NCBI RefSeq assembly: GCF_011806525.1
Contig: NZ_JAAVKI010000008.1
Span: forward strand, 208,164 to 272,163
Reading direction: 5' to 3'
DNA length: 64,000 bases
Origin: Thalassospira sp. HF15
Lineage (GTDB): Bacteria > Pseudomonadota > Alphaproteobacteria > Rhodospirillales > Thalassospiraceae
Below the pieces are notes generated by a model. The model ran no database searches, had not been told where the DNA came from, and worked only from the letters and a program-made list of their open reading frames with translations. Below are positions 54,700 to 63,304 of this stretch, one piece after another (within the stretch, counting starts at the first letter, position 1; every line of letters starts with the position of its first letter). The position numbers were made by a program, and so were the translations under genes.

Positions 54700-55707
54700 T
54701 CAGTCGACTTCAAGTATCACTTTTCCGATGTGCGCGCCACCCTTCAATATGGCGTGTGCCTCCGATGCTTGCGCAAGCGGGAATGTCTTGTAGATCACGG
54801 GCGCGATTTTACCCGCTTCGATCAATGGCCAGACTTTTTCGCGCAGGGCGTCGGCAATCGCGCCCTTGTTGGCGACCGGCTGTGCGCGCAGCGTCGACCC
54901 CATCAAAGTCAGACGTTTCAGCAAGAGGGGGGTAAAGTTTGTTTCCGCCTTGGGACCGCGCAGGAATGCGATGATGAGGATGCGGGCCTCAAAGGCCGCC
55001 GCTTTGAAGTTTCGGCTGACATAATCGCCAGCGACCATGTCGAGAATAACATTCGCGCCTTTGCCATCGGTTGCCGCCTTGACCTTTTCGACGAAGTCTT
55101 CTGTTTTGTAATTTATCGCGACATCGGCGCCAAGATCGCGGCAGGCCTGACATTTGTCATCCGTGCCAGCCGTCGTGATAACCTTGGCACCAAATGCCTT
55201 GGCAAGCTGGATGGCGGTGGTTCCGATACCTGACGTGCCGCCATGTACCAGAAACGTTTCCCCTGCCTGCAGCCCGGCTTTGTCAAAGACATTGTGCCAG
55301 ACGGTAAAGAAGGTTTCAGACAACCCGGCAGCCTGCGTCATAGAGAGACCTTTAGGGACGGGCAGGCACTGTGCGGCCGGAACAGCAGCATACTCTGCAT
55401 AGCCGCCACCTGTGACAAGCGCACAGACTTTATCGCCAACTTTCCAAGCGCTCACATTTGCGCCAACAGCCACAACCTCACCCGACAGTTCAAGCCCCGG
55501 AATTTCGGATGCCCCCGGGGGTGGTGGATACATGCCAGCGACCTGCATCAGGTCAGGCCGGTTCACACCGCTTGCAGCAACCTTTACCAACACATCATCG
55601 GGCCCATATTCCGGGACCGCGACATCACCAGCCACAAGGGCAGGCTTGTCAGTGTCCTTGGTAATCTCGATGGCTTTCATGCGATCTGGAAAATCTGGGT
55701 TGGACAT
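54700..55707 (-). CDS. NAD(P)H-quinone oxidoreductase (PIG3/QOR family, MDR superfamily)
   Basis: This 335-residue zinc-free medium-chain dehydrogenase/reductase shows 'KVAASGVNRPDLMQVAGMYPPPPGASEIPGLELSGEV', the NADPH loop 'FLVHGGTSGIGTTAIQLAKAFGAKVITTAGT' and 'ANVILDMVAGDYVSRN'. The layout matches PIG3/TP53I3-type quinone reductases. It is divergent from the DUF1192 gene, an arrangement I associate with Alphaproteobacteria. The substrate is probably a quinone or reactive carbonyl; not proven by sequence. Confidence 0.87.
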   Translation of the reverse strand: MSNPDFPDRMKAIEITKDTDKPALVAGDVAVPEYGPDDVLVKVAASGVNRPDLMQVAGMYPPPPGASEIPGLELSGEVVAVGANVSAWKVGDKVCALVTGGGYAEYAAVPAAQCLPVPKGLSMTQAAGLSETFFTVWHNVFDKAGLQAGETFLVHGGTSGIGTTAIQLAKAFGAKVITTAGTDDKCQACRDLGADVAINYKTEDFVEKVKAATDGKGANVILDMVAGDYVSRNFKAAAFEARILIIAFLRGPKAETNFTPLLLKRLTLMGSTLRAQPVANKGAIADALREKVWPLIEAGKIAPVIYKTFPLAQASEAHAILKGGAHIGKVILEVD

Positions 55708-55802
55708 AGGGACCTCGTTGGCGAAAACTGCGTTCTATACCTATCTAGGCTCTCTAGGAAATTCAATGACCGAGACCAAGGCGGAAACAATGGAGGATGA
55801 CC

Positions 55803-55991
55803 GTGGACGAAGAAGATGGCGCAATCTTCAAGGGTGGTGAATTTGGTCTGCCGCGCAAACTAGACGGCATGTCAGTCGACAGTCTGAAAGACTATCGCGC
55901 GGCACTGGAACGCGAAATTAAACATGTGGATGAGGCGCTAACGCACCGCAAAGGTGCTGTCGCAGGGGCGGAAGCCCTGTTTAAAAACTGA
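55803..55991 (+). CDS. DUF1192 small protein
   Basis: This 62-residue protein matches DUF1192: an acidic start, 'MSVDSLKDYRAALEREIKHVDEAL', then a tail with Ala-rich helix 'AGAEALF'. It is likely a short coiled coil. GTG 55803 is chosen because GGAGG (55792-55796) is 6 bases upstream; the in-frame ATG at 55797 touches that site and would be poorly placed. Its function is unknown. It is divergent from the quinone oxidoreductase gene. Confidence 0.8.
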   Translation: MDEEDGAIFKGGEFGLPRKLDGMSVDSLKDYRAALEREIKHVDEALTHRKGAVAGAEALFKN

Positions 55992-56065
55992 TATCTGACA
56001 CAATCGCGTCAGGGTAGGTTGCCAAATACTAGACGTGAGGATGGTGTTTTTAAACCTGAGATTAA

Positions 56066-56093
56066 TTGAAAATTAAACTTGCCGCCTTATATG
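56066..56093 (+). promoter_or_regulatory. Candidate promoter of small-RNA candidate 1
   Basis: TTGAAA (56066-56071) and TATATG (56088-56093) are 16 bases apart. The predicted start near 56098-56100 falls just before the first hairpin of the candidate RNA. Confidence 0.45.
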
Positions 56094-56097
56094 TGGG

Positions 56098-56190
56098 ATA
56101 GAGGGTCATCTGATGACCCCCTTGTCGAACGTGATGTTTCGATGCCTCCCTGTTAAACTGGACCGCCCATTTTTGGGCGGTTCTTTTTCT
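56098..56190 (+). ncRNA. Small-RNA candidate 1 with exposed CCUCCCU motif
   Basis: A roughly 93-base transcript is predicted between a promoter-like pair and a terminator, with no reading frame. It has hairpin 1 with arms GGGTCA/TGACCC (56103-56108, 56114-56119) and hairpin 2 with arms TCGAA/TTCGA (56125-56129, 56138-56142). Then comes an apparently unpaired CCTCCCT (56145-56151), and finally the terminator hairpin at 56161-56188. A C-rich loop complementary to Shine-Dalgarno sequences between stems is a hallmark of many trans-acting alphaproteobacterial small RNAs. The family is not identified. A second candidate follows directly. Confidence 0.55.
56161..56188 (+). terminator. Terminator of small-RNA candidate 1
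   Basis: ACCGCCC (56162-56168) pairs with GGGCGGT (56175-56181); the loop is ATTTTT and the tail is TCTTTTT. It lies 170 bases past the DUF1192 stop, so it could instead end that transcript. Confidence 0.8.
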
Positions 56191-56312
56191 TTATGCCTCT
56201 TATTCAGTCACTTAAGGCAACGGCTTTCCTGCGGATCGGGGCTGAAGACAGGTATTAATCTGCAAAAGGGTACGGGTTAATACGTATTGTCACATTTGTG
56301 CCATGAATAGCC

Positions 56313-56341
56313 TTGACCGCTTGTGAACCGCTGGCTAAAGT
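56313..56341 (+). promoter_or_regulatory. Candidate promoter of small-RNA candidate 2
   Basis: TTGACC (56313-56318) and TAAAGT (56336-56341) have an ideal 17-base spacer. The start would be near 56348. Confidence 0.55.
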
Positions 56342-56347
56342 TCGCGC

Positions 56348-56432
56348 ACAATAAAAAACAAAACCAAAAAAAGTCCGGCAAGTTTAGCAGGTTGAGGTGA
56401 GACCGCCCAGAAAGTGGGCGGTCTTTCTATTT
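56348..56432 (+). ncRNA. Small-RNA candidate 2
   Basis: A transcript of about 85 bases is predicted from the promoter at 56313-56341 to the terminator at 56400-56424. The 5' third is A-rich and unstructured (56348-56371); the middle holds a GAGGTGAG-like stretch just before the terminator. No reading frame of useful length fits. It ends only 51 bases before the rcdA start codon, so the alternative is an rcdA leader with an attenuator. The terminator stem resembles that of candidate 1 (both contain ACCGCCC/GGGCGGT). Confidence 0.45.
56400..56432 (+). terminator. Terminator of small-RNA candidate 2
   Basis: AGACCGCCC (56400-56408) pairs perfectly with GGGCGGTCT (56416-56424), has a 7-base loop and is followed by TTCTATTT. 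Confidence 0.8.
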
Positions 56433-56482
56433 GGACATCTTCCTGCCTTGAAGCCGCATACCGCCTTCCCAATATATTTTAG

Positions 56483-56929
56483 ATGACGTACGAGCATCCA
56501 CCGGCGTCCAATGAGGCGTCGTATCATGGCAATTTTTCGGTTGTTCATTTTTCGCGAACCTACGATGAAGCTTTTACCCTGCTGGTAGAGGCCCGAAACT
56601 ACCTTTCGGCAAATCGTGGACAAAGCAAGAAACATGGAAACCGCGAGGCTGTTGTACAATGCGTAGAAGAAATGCGCATGACCACGCGATTGATCCGGGC
56701 AATGGCGTGGCTTCTTGCCGTGCGTGCCGTGGAAGACGGCGAGATTGCCTGGGACGAAGCGGTCGATATCGATGATCTGATGGTTGATATCCGCATCTGT
56801 ACAGCAGATCGTGGCGAAGAATGCGGCTTTCTTTCACCTGGGCTACTTGATCTGATGGGGCGGGCACACGCACTTTACATGCGTGCCGCGCGCATGGAGC
56901 TTCAGGTTGCCGCGCGCAGTAATGGTTGA
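56483..56929 (+). CDS. rcdA: DUF1465/RcdA-family protease adaptor
   Basis: This 148-residue helical protein matches DUF1465, the family of Caulobacter RcdA, an adaptor that helps deliver CtrA and other substrates to ClpXP in the cell cycle. Blocks are 'FSRTYDEAFTLLVEARNYLSA', 'MRMTTRLIRAMAWLLAVRAVEDGEI' and 'LMGRAHALYMRAARME'. The ribosome-binding site before ATG 56483 is poor, which might point to regulated translation. It is preceded by two small-RNA candidates. The function is by family; local CtrA partners are not in this window. Confidence 0.8.
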   Translation: MTYEHPPASNEASYHGNFSVVHFSRTYDEAFTLLVEARNYLSANRGQSKKHGNREAVVQCVEEMRMTTRLIRAMAWLLAVRAVEDGEIAWDEAVDIDDLMVDIRICTADRGEECGFLSPGLLDLMGRAHALYMRAARMELQVAARSNG

Positions 56930-57018
56930 TCACCGCCACGGGTATCACTGAAACATGATGATTTTGAAAGTTTGGTCTTAGACGGTGCAGTCAGGCTGCA
57001 CACCAAAGGGCTGGCTGG

Positions 57019-58857
57019 TTACGTCCGGGCCTGAACCTGAAAAACTTCAATCGGTTCGGAAAAGCCCTTCATTTGCCGGGTTCCCTGCGAGACAAAACTC
57101 GCACGGCTGCCGCTATAGGTGTTCTTGACGTTGTCCGAAACCAGTGTTTCGTCTCCACCGGCCTGTGCGCAGACGCGCGCTGCAAGCTGGACAACGCTGC
57201 CAAACAGGTCATTTTCCTCGGCAATCGCCTCACCGGCATTGATGCCGATGCGGATCTGGAACTTCAGGTCCTGACTGGCATTGTGCGATGCCATGTTCTT
57301 CTGGATTTCAATCGCAGCTTCGACCGAGCTTGCCGAGGACGGGAATACGGCCATGATGCCGTCGCCCATATGTTTGACTTCCTTGCCATAGTTGTTGATC
57401 AGGGCTGTGCGCACAATTTGGTTGTGAATATGCACCATTTGCTGTGCGCCATGATCACCCAGTTCCTGGGTCTTGGCGGTGGAATTGACAATATCGGTAA
57501 ACATCAGGGCGTGGAGCTTCTTGCCTCCTGCCCCTTGCGGGCCAGCGGCGTTCTTTTCGCTCCAGTCTGCAATTGCCTTGGATACCGATGAGTTGATGCT
57601 CTTATCGTTTTTGATATAGGCATCCATCGACTCACGACCGGCACCGTACATATCCTTGTATTTCGGTTCCAGAATGTAGTCGTCGACATTCTTGCAGAAT
57701 GTATCGGCCATGCTCTTGTTTGCACCCAACGCCGAAATACAATCACGCAGGATCAAGCGCCCGTCTTTCTGATCAAGGGCGTTCTTTTCACTGCATGCGT
57801 CACATGCACCGGCAACGTACAGATTGACGCCAAACTTGTGATACGCGTCAAGTGACGGGACCGAGCGCTGAATTGCCTCTATCGATCCTGTGATAAAGTC
57901 GCGCATCTGTTCGCGGGTCGTACGCATTTCACGCGTTTCGACCATTGGCTTTTCAGGCGTATCGTCGATGGGGGCCTGGGATTCTTCCTTCGGGTCTTCG
58001 TCAGGTTGATCGTCCGCCGCTTCTGCGTCGTCAATGGTCTCGCCGTTATCTTCACGCTCGATTTCAGCCGCCATTTCGGCCGCGGTTTTGCGCCGAACAT
58101 CAGAACTCGCGCCTGTTTCTGCGCCGCGGTTCTTGCCCGGGCGTGGCGCTTTGGAACGCGCCTGGCGCGGAGAGGTGCTTGATGGCCTGCGGGCGCGGCC
58201 CTTGAACTTTTTGGTCAGCGCCATCAACATCGGGACGACGCTGGCCAAAAAGCCAACGGTAAAGGACAGGAAGTTGGCCTTGTCATAAAAGCCCTGACTG
58301 ATCCTGAGCCCCATACCCGGCAAGAATTCGAGCCCTTTGGCGGCAAGCAGCATGGTTGCAAGGCCAACGGCAATCGCAACACAGAAGGCAACCACCATCT
58401 TGAGACCCAGGCCAACAAGGCTTTGGCTTTCTGCAAGAGCACTGGATGACCTTACCGGTGAGTTTTTTTGGGTTGCCGCCGATGCCTGGGTATCGGCCTT
58501 GTCATCGGACTTTTCAGTCCTGGAAGGCGATGGTGCGGGCGAATGGGTCGGAGCTGGTCCCTGCGGTTTGGAAGCCGACGAACGCTTTGGCTTTGCCTGT
58601 GGGTTGGTGTTTTCCAGTCTGCCCTGACCGCGCGTTTCATAGACAACATATTCGTCAGAGCTATTGGTTGCGTGGTTGTAAACCTCGCGAATGACCTTCA
58701 CACCCGATACATGGTTCGCACGTTCGATCTGTTTGGCTTCTTCTTCGGCCTGCTTTTTTTGCGCACCAGAAAAATGACCGTGGATCTGCCACCGGCCTGA
58801 ACGGTCTTTAACGTAGACCTCATAGCTAACCTGGTTACGTGCTGTCACTTGATTCAT
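57019..58857 (-). CDS. Membrane-anchored class III adenylate/guanylate cyclase with unusual N-terminal module
   Basis: The protein has 612 residues. An N-terminal conserved module (about 8-80, 'YEVYVKDRSGRWQIHGHFSGAQ') is followed by a Pro/Ser-rich linker, two membrane helices (about 150-180 and 195-215) and a basic then acidic low-complexity segment. A helical domain with a 'CDACSEKNALDQ' cysteine pair follows (about 310-440), and a C-terminal cyclase domain starts at about 445. The cyclase has both metal aspartates ('ALMFTDIVNST', 'VKHMGDGIMAVF'), the purine-specifying Lys and 'NDLFGSVVQLAARV'. It should make cyclic AMP at the membrane. The usual Asn before 'LAAR' is Gln. It is a single gene. 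Confidence 0.85.
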   Translation of the reverse strand: MNQVTARNQVSYEVYVKDRSGRWQIHGHFSGAQKKQAEEEAKQIERANHVSGVKVIREVYNHATNSSDEYVVYETRGQGRLENTNPQAKPKRSSASKPQGPAPTHSPAPSPSRTEKSDDKADTQASAATQKNSPVRSSSALAESQSLVGLGLKMVVAFCVAIAVGLATMLLAAKGLEFLPGMGLRISQGFYDKANFLSFTVGFLASVVPMLMALTKKFKGRARRPSSTSPRQARSKAPRPGKNRGAETGASSDVRRKTAAEMAAEIEREDNGETIDDAEAADDQPDEDPKEESQAPIDDTPEKPMVETREMRTTREQMRDFITGSIEAIQRSVPSLDAYHKFGVNLYVAGACDACSEKNALDQKDGRLILRDCISALGANKSMADTFCKNVDDYILEPKYKDMYGAGRESMDAYIKNDKSINSSVSKAIADWSEKNAAGPQGAGGKKLHALMFTDIVNSTAKTQELGDHGAQQMVHIHNQIVRTALINNYGKEVKHMGDGIMAVFPSSASSVEAAIEIQKNMASHNASQDLKFQIRIGINAGEAIAEENDLFGSVVQLAARVCAQAGGDETLVSDNVKNTYSGSRASFVSQGTRQMKGFSEPIEVFQVQART

Positions 58858-59041
58858 TTAAGAGCCTGGTGATGCGTGCAAGCAGAACAGGGCTGCAGAA
58901 TCAACGCTGCCTTATCCTAACGAATGGGATTATGGCAAAAAAATGCCGAAATCACCATCAGATATGCTCAATAACAGCCGAGAGTTGTTTTAACTACAGT
59001 TTTTAGCGTGCTCAGCTATGCAGATTGTCGGTTTAGACAAA

Positions 59042-59079
59042 GAAAAACGCCCGCAGCATCAAGAAGATGCGACGGGCGC
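59042..59079 (-). terminator. Rho-independent terminator after rpmE
   Basis: An outer stem CGCCCG/CGGGCG (59048-59053, 59073-59078) and an inner stem GCATC/GATGC are separated by a 2x2 mismatch, with five T on the minus strand. Confidence 0.85.
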
Positions 59080-59112
59080 TGATCCCACAGAACACAAAGA
59101 TGTGTTCTTTGC

Positions 59113-59337
59113 TTAGTTGCCGATATTGAAACCAGCGAAGCGCTTTTTGAATTTCGCAAGCTGCCCGCCGCTGTCCAGAAGACGGTGAACACCAGTCCAA
59201 GCCGGGTGGCTTTTCGGATCGATGTCGAGCTTCAACACATCGCCCGGATTGCCCCAGGTCGACTGCGTGGTGAAGGTACTGCCGTCAGTCATCTGAACGG
59301 TGATCTCATGGTAATCGGGATGGATATCTTTTTTCAT
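59113..59337 (-). CDS. rpmE: Large ribosomal subunit protein bL31
   Basis: This 74-residue protein starts '[22 protein letters not shown]' and has '[24 protein letters not shown]', diagnostic of bL31. The CxxC zinc motif of the C+ type is absent, so this is a zinc-independent (C-) form. It is a single gene with its own terminator. In the related Alphaproteobacteria I know, rpmE commonly lies beside an ABC transporter gene, as the exporter at 59989 does here on the other strand. Confidence 0.95.
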   Translation of the reverse strand: MKKDIHPDYHEITVQMTDGSTFTTQSTWGNPGDVLKLDIDPKSHPAWTGVHRLLDSGGQLAKFKKRFAGFNIGN

Positions 59338-59609
59338 CGCCTATCACTCCGGAATTTGAAGCGCGGTGTATAGTGTAAAAAATCGGCTCGCGCAACCCCT
59401 GTAACCGGGAATTATCCGATTAACGCCAAATGAGGGGAGTGCAGTAGCGATCTGGCGGTCGTTTAGCAGTGCTTGGCCCGTGTTTCAAGCTTTTCTCGCA
59501 CCCGTGCTTATGCATACTTGCACAGGCCTCTTTATATAGTATGGTGCGCCAACAATTGATTGTCGCCTTACCGGGGTGTACGACCCCGATGACAGACGGA
59601 GAACAGACT

Positions 59610-59942
59610 GTGGCCCTTGAGGAAACCCGCTTCCATCAGATTGCAGACGACACCATCGAAACGCTCTCTGACGTTATTGATGATGCACTGGGCGATGACC
59701 TTGACGTCGATCTGCAGTCGGGCATCCTGACCATCGAACTCGATTCGGGCGAACAGTTCATCATCAATAAGCACGGGCCCAACCGTCAGGTCTGGTTGTC
59801 TTCACCCGTCAGTGGTGCCAGCCACTATGATTTCGACGAAGACAACGAAACCTGGACCTCGACCCGCGGATCGACCACGCTTCATGATCAGCTTTCGGCT
59901 GATCTTGCGGTCAAAACCGGTAACAAACTTGATCTTGGCTGA
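59610..59942 (+). CDS. cyaY: Frataxin-like iron-binding protein CyaY
   Basis: This 110-residue protein regulates iron supply to iron-sulphur cluster assembly. The acidic first helix 'FHQIADDTIETLSDVIDDALGDDLDVDLQSGILTIEL' supplies the iron-binding face. The 'FIINKHGPNRQVWLSSPVSGASHYDFD' sheet and 'TLHDQLSADL' helix complete the frataxin fold. GTG 59610 with GGAGA 8 bases upstream gives a normal length; ATG 59589 would add seven residues. It ends 46 bases before the ABC transporter gene. Confidence 0.88.
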   Translation: MALEETRFHQIADDTIETLSDVIDDALGDDLDVDLQSGILTIELDSGEQFIINKHGPNRQVWLSSPVSGASHYDFDEDNETWTSTRGSTTLHDQLSADLAVKTGNKLDLG

Positions 59943-59988
59943 TCTTTGATTGGCCGTGTGGTTCGCATTGCATATGGAATAAAGTGCC

Positions 59989-61785
59989 TTGGCGCGTACA
60001 CCGACTTCTTCTGCAAAACTCATCGATCGTGAAACCAGCCGGAACCTCTCGTCGCTCCGCGCCATTGTGCCGTTTGTCACAAAGTATCGCTTGCAGCTGA
60101 TTGGTGCTCTGGTTGCACTGGTAACAGCATCAGGCACAGTGCTGGCGCTTGGCAACGGCCTGCGCATGCTGGTTGATGAGGGGTTTGCCGAAGGCGACGG
60201 TGCGTTGCTTGATCGCGCCCTGTTTGTGCTCTTTGCCGTGACACTCTTGTTGGCTGGCGCAAGTTACATGCGCTTCTTTCTGGTTTCCTGGATTGGCGAA
60301 CGTGTGGTGGCCGATATCCGCTCGGCTGTCTATCGTCATATCATTCGACTGGATTCGGCCTTCTTTGAAGTTACCCGAACCGGTGAAGTTCTCTCGCGCC
60401 TGACAACCGATACGACGCTGCTGCAATCGGTTATTGGCTCAAGTGTTTCCATTGCGCTGCGCAATGCGCTGATGTTTGTCGGCGGCCTGACGATGCTGGC
60501 GATTACCAGCCCCAAACTGACGGCTTTGGTTTTGCTGGTCGTACCCTTGGTCGTGATCCCGATCATCGGCTATGGTCGCCGTGTGAGGCGCCTGTCGCGT
60601 GAATCCCAGGACCGTGTGGCCGACGTCAGTGCCTTTTCCGAAGAAACCCTGAATGCACTGCGCACCGTTCAGGCCTATACCCACGAGGAAATCGAAAGCC
60701 AACGCTTTAGCGGCCATGTCGAAGGGGCGTTCAAAACAGCTGTTGCGCGTATTTCGGCGCGCGCGCTCCTGACGGCGATTGTCATCGTCATGGTGTTTGG
60801 GGCGGTCGGGACCATTCTGTGGATCGGTGGTCATGACGTTCTTGATGGCACAATCTCGGCAGGCGAACTATCTGCCTTTGTCTTTTATGCCGTGGTCGTT
60901 GCCGGATCTGTTGGTGCGATCAGTGAAGTGATCGGTGATCTGCAACGTGCGGCCGGTGCGGCCGAGCGCCTTGTTGCTTTGCTCTCAACCGAACCGGAAA
61001 TCAAGGCGCCAGAAAACCCGGTTGCAATGCCGGTTCCCCATCAGGGGCATATCAGTTTCGAAGACGTCACCTTCCATTATCCGGCGCGCCCGGATAGCTC
61101 AGCGCTTGAAGGTCTCAGTCTGTCAGTCAAGCCGGGTGAAACTGTTGCACTTGTTGGCCCGTCAGGGGCGGGCAAGACCACTGTGTTCCAGTTGCTGTTG
61201 CGTTTCTACGATCCGGCAAGCGGCGTGATCCGGGTTGACGGGGTGGATATCAAAACGGCCGATCCGATTGCAGTGCGTGAACGCATTGGCCTTGTGGCGC
61301 AGGATCCGGTGATCTTTGCGGCCAATGCCTGGGATAACATCCGGTATGGTCGACCGGGGGCCAGTGACGCCGATGTGCGGGCCGCTGCCGATGCTGCTCA
61401 TGCCAGTGAGTTCCTGGATCGACTGCCTGATGGTTTTGACACCTTCCTCGGTGAAAAGGGCGTTCGCCTGTCGGGGGGGCAGCGCCAGCGTATTGCGATC
61501 GCACGCGCGATACTGCGCAATCCGACGATCCTTTTGCTTGATGAAGCAACCAGTGCCCTGGATGCCGAAAGTGAACAGGTTGTGCAAAAGGCGCTTGAAA
61601 CCATCATGACCGAGCGCACCACGCTCGTGATTGCCCACCGTCTGGCCACGGTCCAGCATGCAGATCGCATTGCGGTGATTGATGATGGTAAGCTGGTTGC
61701 TATCGGCACGCATACAGAGTTGCTCGAAAGCTCCCCGCTCTATGGCCGCTTGGCCAAATTGCAGTTTGATCGCGACGCTGCCTGA
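59989..61785 (+). CDS. ABC exporter (fused membrane and ATPase domains, MsbA/ABCB-like)
   Basis: This 598-residue half-transporter has a six-helix export domain in residues 25-315 ('LIGALVALVTASGTVLALGNGLRMLVDEGF') and an ATPase domain with Walker A 'GPSGAGKTT' at about 391. The signature 'LSGGQRQRIAIARAIL' lies at about 495 and Walker B 'ILLLDEATSALD' at about 516, followed by the switch His in 'LVIAHRLATV'. It should work as a homodimer moving lipids or drugs across the inner membrane; the cargo is unknown. The start is TTG 59989 with GGAA 9 bases upstream, as no ATG fits. It probably shares a transcript with cyaY. Confidence 0.88.
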   Translation: MARTPTSSAKLIDRETSRNLSSLRAIVPFVTKYRLQLIGALVALVTASGTVLALGNGLRMLVDEGFAEGDGALLDRALFVLFAVTLLLAGASYMRFFLVSWIGERVVADIRSAVYRHIIRLDSAFFEVTRTGEVLSRLTTDTTLLQSVIGSSVSIALRNALMFVGGLTMLAITSPKLTALVLLVVPLVVIPIIGYGRRVRRLSRESQDRVADVSAFSEETLNALRTVQAYTHEEIESQRFSGHVEGAFKTAVARISARALLTAIVIVMVFGAVGTILWIGGHDVLDGTISAGELSAFVFYAVVVAGSVGAISEVIGDLQRAAGAAERLVALLSTEPEIKAPENPVAMPVPHQGHISFEDVTFHYPARPDSSALEGLSLSVKPGETVALVGPSGAGKTTVFQLLLRFYDPASGVIRVDGVDIKTADPIAVRERIGLVAQDPVIFAANAWDNIRYGRPGASDADVRAAADAAHASEFLDRLPDGFDTFLGEKGVRLSGGQRQRIAIARAILRNPTILLLDEATSALDAESEQVVQKALETIMTERTTLVIAHRLATVQHADRIAVIDDGKLVAIGTHTELLESSPLYGRLAKLQFDRDAA

Positions 61786-61948
61786 GCCATAGCAGTTTAT
61801 CCTGTCCCCGGATGCTCTGACACAGCGATCTTGTAAGTAGCTTCCCGGCCAACTCTCATAGCAGTCAGTCATTGCAACCTACCTCAGCAACATAAGCATG
61901 TGACATAGGTGCGCGGCGCCTCTGTCATCCGTTCTGCCAGAAAACAAA

Positions 61949-61971
61949 AAACCCGCCACAAGGGCGGGTTT
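61949..61971 (-). terminator. Rho-independent terminator after the M23 peptidase gene
   Basis: AAACCCGCC (61949-61957) pairs perfectly with GGCGGGTTT (61963-61971), followed on the minus strand by a T run. The 211 bases between the ABC exporter and this gene hold no other feature. Confidence 0.85.
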
Positions 61972-61996
61972 TGAAAGTGCTGTTTGATTTTTAATC

Positions 61997-63304
61997 TTAC
62001 TCGGCGCTGGCGATCTTCCGATTACCAATCGAAAGTTCCGCATATTGTTGGCGGAGTACGTCAGAGTCTGCAAGGAAGCGATCCAGCTCATCACCCTTAA
62101 GGGTCTTGCCGCTTGGCATCTTCACGCGGATCGGGTTGACCTGAACATGATTTTTAAGAATCTCGTAATGCAGGTGCGGGCCGGTTGAGCGGCCAGTGGT
62201 ACCGACATAGCCGATAACGTCGCCCTGCTTAACGCGTGATCCCTGACGCAGGCCTTTGGCAAAGCCCTTCATGTGGGCATAGGCCGTATCATAGGAATCG
62301 TTATGGCGGATCAGGATGTAGTTACCATAGCCACCATTTCGGCCAATCTTTGCGATGGTCCCATTACCGGCAGCAAAGATCGGCGTTCCGGTCGGGGCGG
62401 CAAAGTCGATGCCCTTGTGCATCTTGGTGTATCCAAGGATCGGGTGCTTACGTTTGCCGTAACCCGATGACAGGCGGGCACCATTGATCGGGGTCCGCAT
62501 CAACGCACGGCGATAAGACTCACCCTTCTGATTATAGAAGTCGGTCTCGCCATTGCTGTCGGTATAGGAATAAAGCCGAACCTCATGACCACTCAGCGTC
62601 ATGCTGGCATAAAGAACATCGCCAAAGCGTACCCGTTCGCCAGCATCATTGGTCAGCTCCTGATACATGACCTCAAAGCTGTCGCCTGGCTGAATGTCAC
62701 GCTGGAAGTCGACTTCATAGGAATAAAGCTCAATCAGATCCATCAGAACCGGGATCGGCACGCCGTTGCGCTCGGCGGCCAGAAACAGGCTCTGTTCAAT
62801 CGTGCCCGACGCAACATTACGTGCAGCTGTCAGTTCAATTTTGTCTGAGGACGCCTGATATCCTTCATCGGTGCGCGACACCGATACAATTGTTTCCGGG
62901 TCCGGCTGGAAGCTCATCAGATCAAGAAGTTCAAAATCGTCCTGCGGGTCGGCTGCGTAAACAAGATCGAATTCCTGTCCGGCGCGCAGCTTGCGCGGAT
63001 TGAAGACATCGCGCAGTGCTTCGATCGCATTATATGCAGATGTGCGCTCAAGACCGGTCGCCGTCAGGGTTGCCATCAGGTTGGAGCCTTTCTCAAGGAC
63101 AACCGTTTTGCGGCGTGTTTCGGGATCCGGGATGCTGGCAGTCTCGGTGACGTTGCTATCACCGTCCATCGTATGGCTCTCGGCAGCACTGGCGGACAGG
63201 GCCGTATCCGAGGCGTTGGAATAATGATCGGATAGCAGATATCCGGTTGTTCCCCCCAGAATAACCATCACGCTTGCAATAGAAACCAAGTCTCTTCCGG
63301 CCAT
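61997..63304 (-). CDS. M23-family (LysM-less, OapA-type) peptidoglycan metalloendopeptidase
   Basis: The protein has 435 residues. A single N-terminal membrane anchor (about 5-25, 'DLVSIASVMVILGGTTGYLLS') is followed by a periplasmic region with 'VVLEKGSNLMATLTATGLERTSAYNAIEALRDVFNPRKLRAGQEFDL', a LysM-like/OapA segment. The C-terminal M23 domain runs 'LSSGYGKRKHPILGYTKMHKGIDFAAPTGTPIFAAGNGTI', with zinc ligands His and Asp in 'MHKGIDF' and the catalytic/zinc 'HLHYE'. It should cut peptidoglycan cross-links during growth or division. All metal ligands are intact. The start is ATG 63304. A nested inverted repeat lies 63-102 bases upstream. Confidence 0.9.
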   Translation of the reverse strand: MAGRDLVSIASVMVILGGTTGYLLSDHYSNASDTALSASAAESHTMDGDSNVTETASIPDPETRRKTVVLEKGSNLMATLTATGLERTSAYNAIEALRDVFNPRKLRAGQEFDLVYAADPQDDFELLDLMSFQPDPETIVSVSRTDEGYQASSDKIELTAARNVASGTIEQSLFLAAERNGVPIPVLMDLIELYSYEVDFQRDIQPGDSFEVMYQELTNDAGERVRFGDVLYASMTLSGHEVRLYSYTDSNGETDFYNQKGESYRRALMRTPINGARLSSGYGKRKHPILGYTKMHKGIDFAAPTGTPIFAAGNGTIAKIGRNGGYGNYILIRHNDSYDTAYAHMKGFAKGLRQGSRVKQGDVIGYVGTTGRSTGPHLHYEILKNHVQVNPIRVKMPSGKTLKGDELDRFLADSDVLRQQYAELSIGNRKIASAE

